Positions 59,822 through 64,000 of a DNA stretch of 64,000 bases are shown here, piece after piece. Position 1 is the stretch's first letter; each line of letters begins with the position of its first letter. Both the position numbers and the translations under genes were made by a program. The DNA comes from Archangium lansingense (lineage in GTDB: Bacteria; Myxococcota; Myxococcia; Myxococcales; Myxococcaceae), in assembly GCF_026626635.1 (NCBI RefSeq), contig NZ_JAPNKA010000001.1, positions 7,564,001-7,628,000 of the forward strand, given 5' to 3'. The notes beneath the pieces were generated by a model. It did no database searches. It saw only the letters and a list, made by a program, of their open reading frames with translations, and was not told where the DNA came from.

Positions 59822-61702
59822 TCAGCGCCCCCTCTGGAAGAGGTTCGACTGGGTGAGTGACTTGACGAAGGGCCGGACCTTGCGGCCTCCCGCGATGAAG
59901 CGCGCCACCTGGTCGTCCAGGTAGCCCGCCTCTCTCGCCGGATCGATGTCGCGCCCCAGCACCTGGGCGTGCAGACGCCGCACGACACACCGGTCGAAGG
60001 CGCCCGCCGCGACGATGAGCTTCGCGAAGCCCAGCGGGCCCACCGTCCCGTCACTGACCTGCCCGAGCAGGGTCTGCTCCGGCGGCAGGAAGTCGAGGAA
60101 GAGCGCCTCGGGGTTCACCTGCGCCTGGGCCTCGGTGACGGGCGTGAGCAGCGTGTCGGGCGAGTACCACCGGTTCCAGTGGCTGAAGGGGTCCCCGCCG
60201 TAAGGGTACGCACCCGTCCGCCACCGCGCCGGCCAGTGCCACACCGTGCCGACGCCGGGCATCAGGTACTTCGCGCCATAGCCCTCGGTCGCCGAGCCCT
60301 GCTTCGCGTAGCGCTTGAAGTGGATGGCCGCGGGGTCGAGCCGGCGGTGGCAGTGCTGGCACGGCCCCTCCGTCCCCGGGTCCCTCCGGTATTCGTTGAA
60401 CTCCTGGCCCGAGGGCGGCGCGAGGACCTCGCACGCCAGCGTCTCCAGCGCCCGGGCGCCGCGCACGCGCTCGCGCGGATAGGCCGAGAGGAAGCCCAGG
60501 CTGGTGAGCATGCCCGCGGCGGGAATGCCCCGGGAGGCACCCGTCTGCGTGCGGGGATCGAACCGGTAGTCCCGCTCGGCGAGGAAGAAGGGGTTGCGCT
60601 CGGGGACCTGGTACTCACGCCACGCGAGAGGGTCTCCCGGGGAGTGCTCGGGGTCCACCGGCGCGCTGGCGAACCGGGACGGCCGCCACCACGAGTCGTC
60701 GTCGAGCAGGCTCGTCACGCCCCCCGCGAGGCCTTGCATCACATAGGCGGCCTGGAGGCGGGTCGGCGCGACGGAGTAGGAGCCGAGGATGAGGTCCGTC
60801 GCCGGCCTGTCATGCCACGCGAGGTGGGCGAAGAGGCGGGCGGGTTCCTCGGAGGCGAGCCTCCGCTGGCCCTCCCCGTTGTAGGGCACGTAGTTGTCGA
60901 AACCCGCGTACGTCTGGAAGTCGGCATGGCAGCGCACGGCATTCGGTCCACAGCCGCAGGTGCCCTCCGGGCCGGTGGTGGCGCAGGTAATCGTCACGGG
61001 GTTGCCAGAGGTGGGATCGCGCCCGGTGCCCGTGGCCGCGGTACTGGCCGCGAAGCCCACCAGCGTCACCGTCGTGCCGGGGGCCCACCACGGCTCGAGG
61101 GAGCGCTCGTCCACCGGCGAGCCATCCGCATTCAGGCCGCTGCACGCCGACGTGTCTCCCCGGTAGTACTTCCAGGCGCCGGCCCTGGCCGTGCCCACAG
61201 CACACCGCTGGAGGGTGCGTTGCTGCGGCAGCCCGTACTCCGGCGCGTCGGCGGTCCTCGGGGTGAGCGGGAGGTTGAACCAGTCGCGCGCCTGCTCGAA
61301 CATCGTCTGGTAGAAGGCGGGCTGCTGGAGCGTCTGGTCGACGAAGGCCGCGACGAAGGCCCGCTGCGCGGCCTCGTCGCCCGCCGCCTCCAGCGCCGCG
61401 TATTCCTCGCCGGTCGGCGGAGTGCCGCGCAGCGCGAGCGAGGCCCGCCGTAACAGCCGGCTCGGCGTGAGGAGGTCGCTCTTCTCGCCAGCGTCGGGAG
61501 TCTGCGTGGGAGGAGGCTCGACGCAGCCCGCGTCCTGAGAATCCACGGGCGGGTTGCCGACGACAATGCCGGGGTCAGGGCAACCTACCCAGACCAGCAA
61601 GGGCAGGACCCACCAGAGAGGACTCGGCGTGGGCCCCCGCCCACGGCGCGGGTCAGGTGGCTCCAGTCGAGCGTTACGACCAGTCGAGATACGCGGGTTC
61701 AT
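59822..61702 (-). CDS. DUF1592/DUF1588-like lipoprotein
   Basis: A 626-residue predicted lipoprotein (LLVWVGCPDPG, cysteine near 41). It has the family steps LLTPSRLLRRASLALRGTPP (DUF1549/1592-type opening), FVDQTLQQPAFYQTMFEQAR, a long middle, and CQHCHRRLDPAAIHFKRYA, the CxxCH...DP motif of DUF1588, then a C-terminal helical part (FAKLIVAAGAFDRCVVRRLH). This protein, a heme lipoprotein and a DUF1501 protein together form an operon found in planctomycetes and myxobacteria whose substrate is unknown. It is the first gene of that operon. Confidence 0.85.
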   Translation of the reverse strand: MNPRISTGRNARLEPPDPRRGRGPTPSPLWWVLPLLVWVGCPDPGIVVGNPPVDSQDAGCVEPPPTQTPDAGEKSDLLTPSRLLRRASLALRGTPPTGEEYAALEAAGDEAAQRAFVAAFVDQTLQQPAFYQTMFEQARDWFNLPLTPRTADAPEYGLPQQRTLQRCAVGTARAGAWKYYRGDTSACSGLNADGSPVDERSLEPWWAPGTTVTLVGFAASTAATGTGRDPTSGNPVTITCATTGPEGTCGCGPNAVRCHADFQTYAGFDNYVPYNGEGQRRLASEEPARLFAHLAWHDRPATDLILGSYSVAPTRLQAAYVMQGLAGGVTSLLDDDSWWRPSRFASAPVDPEHSPGDPLAWREYQVPERNPFFLAERDYRFDPRTQTGASRGIPAAGMLTSLGFLSAYPRERVRGARALETLACEVLAPPSGQEFNEYRRDPGTEGPCQHCHRRLDPAAIHFKRYAKQGSATEGYGAKYLMPGVGTVWHWPARWRTGAYPYGGDPFSHWNRWYSPDTLLTPVTEAQAQVNPEALFLDFLPPEQTLLGQVSDGTVGPLGFAKLIVAAGAFDRCVVRRLHAQVLGRDIDPAREAGYLDDQVARFIAGGRKVRPFVKSLTQSNLFQRGR

Positions 61703-61728
61703 TCATCGCGTCATAGCATCCAAGGTCC

Positions 61729-61773
61729 GGGCGGATTCCCCGTGCACGAACGGCTTCAGCCATTCGCCGCATC
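61729..61773. repeat. 45-bp repeat flanking the DUF1501 operon (copy 2)
   Basis: GGTCCGGGCGGATTCCCCGTGC then ACGAACGGCTTCAGCCATTCGCC, imperfectly repeated at 57041-57085, 4.7 kb away in the same orientation. It sits just upstream of the operon's first gene. Its nature (regulatory site, att-like scar or gene remnant) is unclear. Confidence 0.6.
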
Positions 61774-61830
61774 CCTTCCTTCAGCAACTCTGGATTCTTA
61801 CCTTAATTCTGTTTTTCTTGAATTGCTGGA

Positions 61831-61953
61831 CCTGGCGCGGTCCACTCGGTGGAGGTGACGTACACCGAGACGGGCAACCTCAGCACCGATCTCAGCCGCC
61901 TGCGCTCCACCACGGACGGCTACATCGACAACGTCCATACCTTGCGCAAGAAC
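61831..61953 (+). pseudogene. Secreted metallopeptidase fragment
   Basis: The plus strand reads PGAVHSVEVTYTETGNLSTD and LSRLRSTTDGYIDNVHTLRK, a recognisable slice of reprolysin-like (M12-type) secreted metallopeptidases, with no start, active site or end. At 61953 it breaks directly into the stop region of the serine hydrolase gene on the other strand. An insertion of that gene into a metallopeptidase gene would explain it. Confidence 0.5.
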
Positions 61954-61954
61954 G

Positions 61955-63157
61955 CTACTTCTTGCAGGTCACCGCCGGATCGGCCTTGGCCACGTCGGCG
62001 CCCCACAGGCAGACGATGCGATCCAGCGCCAGGCCGCTGCGGGAGTTGCTGAAGAACACGATGCCGTCGCCGGATGTCGGACGCATCAGGAACCTGGCGC
62101 GGAAGCCGGCCTGATTGCGCCCGTCGTGGCCGATGGCGGTGCTGCCGTCGCTGAGGCGCTCGATGAAATGGCCCAGGCCGTAGACCGCTTCATCGGGCGC
62201 GCGGGGCGTGCTCAACTCCGCCGGGGTGTACATCTGGGTCAGTTGTGCCTGGGTCAGCGGGTGCGCGCCGGCACTGCCCGCCATGCCGGCGATCATCCAT
62301 CGGGCGAAGTCGTGGACGGTGGTGGTCAGGGACGAAGGCGCTTGCTCGACGTAGTACCGCATCGGCACTGGGCTACCGTCGTCTCCATGGCCCTGCGCGG
62401 CGCCAGCCAACACCTTCGGCGTCATGGCAACGCTGGTGTGGTTCATGCCCAGCGGCCGGAACACCAGCTCGCGCGCCAGGTCCGAGTACTTGCGCTTGGT
62501 GGTCCGCTCGATGGCCAGCTGCATCAGGGTGTAGCCGCCGCCGGAGTACTGAAACCTGGTACCGACGGGCGCGAACAGCTCGACCGCGCCGCGCCCGTTG
62601 GTCTTGCCGGCCAGCGACTGCTCCAGGGTCGGCAGTTCTTTGAAATCGAGCCAGCCCTGATACCCACCCAAGGTGGTGCCCGCGGTATGCGAGAGCAGGC
62701 GGCGAATCGTGAGCTGGTGATAGTCGAACTGGCTCTGCGCCAGCGGCCACGGCGACAGCATGTCGGCCACCGGCCGATCCAGCTGGACGCGCCCCTGCTC
62801 GGCCAGGCGCATCGTCACCCAGCTGGCGATCGGCTTGGACAGCGAGGCCGCGACGAACACCGTATCGGGCGTCACCGGCACCTTGCCAGCGTGGTCGGCG
62901 TGGCCGAAGCCCTGAGCGTAGACCAGCTTCCCGTCGACGATCAGCCCCACGGCTGCGCCTTGGATCTTGGCCTCTTTCATGATGGCCGGCACTTCGCGCT
63001 CGATGACCTGGGCGAACGGCGGCGGGGACGACGAGGGTGCGGCCGCCGACGCTTGCGTACCGAGCGCCATCGCGATCATTAGCGCCAACGCCGCGAGCGG
63101 CCTGGCCGACGATGCGGCTCGGCAGTGGAAGACGTGTCCGTTGTGTTCGTTGCGCAT
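61955..63157 (-). CDS. Secreted serine hydrolase (beta-lactamase fold)
   Basis: A 400-residue protein from ATG 63157 with a leader ending near TQASAAAPS. Active-site SLSK (Ser105-Lys108) in FVAASLSKPIAS, the YSGGGYTLMQLA motif, and HDGRNQAGFR as the third motif place it in the class C beta-lactamase/esterase group. It is not closely related to the serine hydrolase at 40247. It is flanked by a metallopeptidase fragment on one side and a 120-bp repeat on the other, so it looks recently inserted; a gamma-proteobacterial (Lysobacter-like) origin is only an impression from codon style. Confidence 0.9.
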   Translation of the reverse strand: MRNEHNGHVFHCRAASSARPLAALALMIAMALGTQASAAAPSSSPPPFAQVIEREVPAIMKEAKIQGAAVGLIVDGKLVYAQGFGHADHAGKVPVTPDTVFVAASLSKPIASWVTMRLAEQGRVQLDRPVADMLSPWPLAQSQFDYHQLTIRRLLSHTAGTTLGGYQGWLDFKELPTLEQSLAGKTNGRGAVELFAPVGTRFQYSGGGYTLMQLAIERTTKRKYSDLARELVFRPLGMNHTSVAMTPKVLAGAAQGHGDDGSPVPMRYYVEQAPSSLTTTVHDFARWMIAGMAGSAGAHPLTQAQLTQMYTPAELSTPRAPDEAVYGLGHFIERLSDGSTAIGHDGRNQAGFRARFLMRPTSGDGIVFFSNSRSGLALDRIVCLWGADVAKADPAVTCKK

Positions 63158-63247
63158 GGTGTCCTGTCCAGGCTGGAAGGTTGGGGATGCGACGCAACGA
63201 CCCGACGAAAGCGGCGCTTTCGCGAGCACGGAACGGCGCGAGTGGGT

Positions 63248-63368
63248 GATGAGCTCGGAGGCTCGTTCCCCCCGGGCGATCTCGTGCTTGGGCATGTGTC
63301 AGCTCCCCTTCGAGCGGTACTCAGGAGAGCATGATCAGGGGAAAAAACATAAGCGCTTCAACGCACGT
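63248..63368. repeat. About 120-bp direct repeat (copy 2 of 2)
   Basis: Counterpart of 39833-39953. On the minus strand it has GAAGGGGAGCTGACACATG and an intact start MPKHEIARGERASELITHSR, the frame then running through the upstream region of the serine hydrolase. It thus carries a leader and gene start but no complete gene of its own. Confidence 0.85.
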
Positions 63369-63376
63369 TTCCAGGA

Positions 63377-63427
63377 ACGGTGTCAGACGATTCGTAGAGA
63401 CGAGGTGTCGGAGCGAGTCCTGTGACA
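63377..63427. repeat. Short palindromic repeat, second family (copy B)
   Basis: Half-sites GGTGTCAGACGATTCGTAG and CGAGTCCTGTGACACC form an imperfect inverted repeat as at 30834-30890. It lies 9 bp after the 120-bp repeat. Confidence 0.6.
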
Positions 63428-63429
63428 CC

Positions 63430-63540
63430 TTCCCCGGCTCGTGGAGGCGGGGCGCCACGAGGAGCTGCTCCTCAAGCGCGGGACATATGCCGAGCTGGTC
63501 CGAGCGCAGCTCGAGAAGACCGGCCTCCTGGGGTCACAGG
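63430..63540 (+). pseudogene. ABC transporter ATP-binding protein, C-terminal tail
   Basis: VEAGRHEELLLKRGTYAELV followed by RAQLEKTGLL matches the invariant end of ABC exporter ATPase domains ('VExGxHxELLxxxGxYAxLxxxQ'). No Walker or signature motifs precede it: the stretch upstream is the palindromic repeat. It is therefore only the last 35 residues of a lost transporter gene. Confidence 0.7.
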
Positions 63541-63653
63541 CGATCGAAAGCCAGGCAGCTCCCCCCCTGTGCTCTCGGTCGCGGATGCCACCAGGGCAGC
63601 GGCATGGGCGTGCATGTATTGAGAGAGTGATGCACAGACTCGAGGAGATGCCC

Positions 63654-64000
63654 ATGACAACCGTCAAGCTCGTCAACGTGCAACCGGGCAAGAAAAACGG
63701 TGACGTGCTCATTGTCCAGAAGGCGCTGGCCGAGGCCGTAGGGCTGGATTACTCGTCTGGTCCGGGAACCTTCGGACCCAAGACCCGGGCTGCTTACGCG
63801 AAGTGGCAGCGGAAACTCGGACTCCAGGGTGCGGATGCCGATGGCGTGCCGGGACTGAAGTCCCTCCGGGCCCTCGGTCAGAAGTACGACTTCTCCGTGA
63901 GCACCGCGGGCGGCACGTCCACTCCGACCAAGCCCTCGACCGGGCCGACGACGACGCCCTCCAGCGCGCGCCCGCACCCGCGCGGCCGACTGGGTAGGGT
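63654..64000 (+). CDS. Peptidoglycan-binding-domain protein, 3' part outside window
   Basis: ATG 63654 follows GAGGAG at 9 nt and the frame stays open to the right edge. The first 75 residues (MTTVKLVNVQPGKKNGDVLI, KALAEAVGLDYSSGPGTFGP, KTRAAYAKWQRKLGLQGADA, DGVPGLKSLRALG) are a peptidoglycan-binding type 1-like repeat ('D...VQ.AL...G...DG.FG..T..A....Q...GL..DG..G..T'). A Thr/Pro linker follows, after which an enzymatic domain such as an amidase or CHAP peptidase would be expected but lies outside. No signal peptide. Confidence 0.78.
   Translation, partial: MTTVKLVNVQPGKKNGDVLIVQKALAEAVGLDYSSGPGTFGPKTRAAYAKWQRKLGLQGADADGVPGLKSLRALGQKYDFSVSTAGGTSTPTKPSTGPTTTPSSARPHPRGRLGR

Overview
The window is GC-rich DNA with the lipoprotein load, Ser/Thr protein kinase with TPR tail, cysteine-rich secreted proteins and REP-like repeats typical of a fruiting myxobacterium. 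I infer Cystobacterineae (an Archangium/Cystobacter-like genome) from gene content alone; there is no rRNA or intact tRNA to confirm it. The picture is a chromosomal segment of ordinary genes interrupted by a large patch of insertion-sequence wreckage and several accessory islands.

Region by region. 1-14.3 kb: conserved chromosome (TPR-like lipoprotein, NlpC-like lipoprotein, DUF4336 protein, old yellow enzyme, MFS exporter, GT2 glycosyltransferase, a lysC-comEA-zinc-ribbon operon, and divergent hutH), ending in a decayed comF. 14.3-17.9 kb: a membrane protein with a Cys-containing INGGCW tail, and a cholesterol-dependent-cytolysin-like protein lacking the classical undecapeptide. 17.9-23.3 kb: intact IS5-family and IS1182-family elements, a 110-bp non-autonomous element sharing the CTAG junction, and remnants of an unassigned transposon, a RAYT and an IS91-type transposase. 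23.3-30 kb: a FixL/FixJ-like histidine kinase and response regulator flanking a Ser/Thr kinase-TPR protein, then a secreted protein built of eight Cys repeats with a fresh 498-bp tandem duplication. 31.2-34.8 kb: two adjacent genes that each carry one half of a trypsin-like protease fold. 34.8-40.2 kb: a gene graveyard (menB, RAYT, carboxylesterase, LRAT-like, two IS1182 pieces, an IS5 piece, a tmRNA/tRNA 3' end) around two small secreted-protein genes. 40.2-44.9 kb: serine hydrolase, small lipoprotein, a frameshifted gene and an amidohydrolase.

45.1-54.1 kb is the most distinctive block: seven tightly coupled minus-strand genes in the order GMC oxidoreductase, sedoheptulose-7-phosphate cyclase (EEVS-like), cupin, cupin, zinc dehydrogenase, cupin, SDR, followed by a VOC protein, with a divergent glucose-6-phosphate dehydrogenase. 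It reads as a C7-cyclitol pathway supplied from the pentose phosphate route, without the aminotransferase or glycosyltransferases of known aminocyclitol clusters. Two identical 149-bp direct repeats exactly 12.6 kb apart bracket this block.

54.2-64 kb: a zinc metalloprotease fused to a beta-propeller of about five repeats, an SRPBCC protein with an internal 19-bp duplication, a three-gene operon (DUF1592-like lipoprotein, c-heme lipoprotein, DUF1501 protein), a second serine hydrolase, gene fragments, and the start of a peptidoglycan-binding protein. Several products (cytolysin-like protein, metalloprotease-propeller, Cys-repeat protein, serine hydrolases) fit a predatory, secreting lifestyle; that link is inference.
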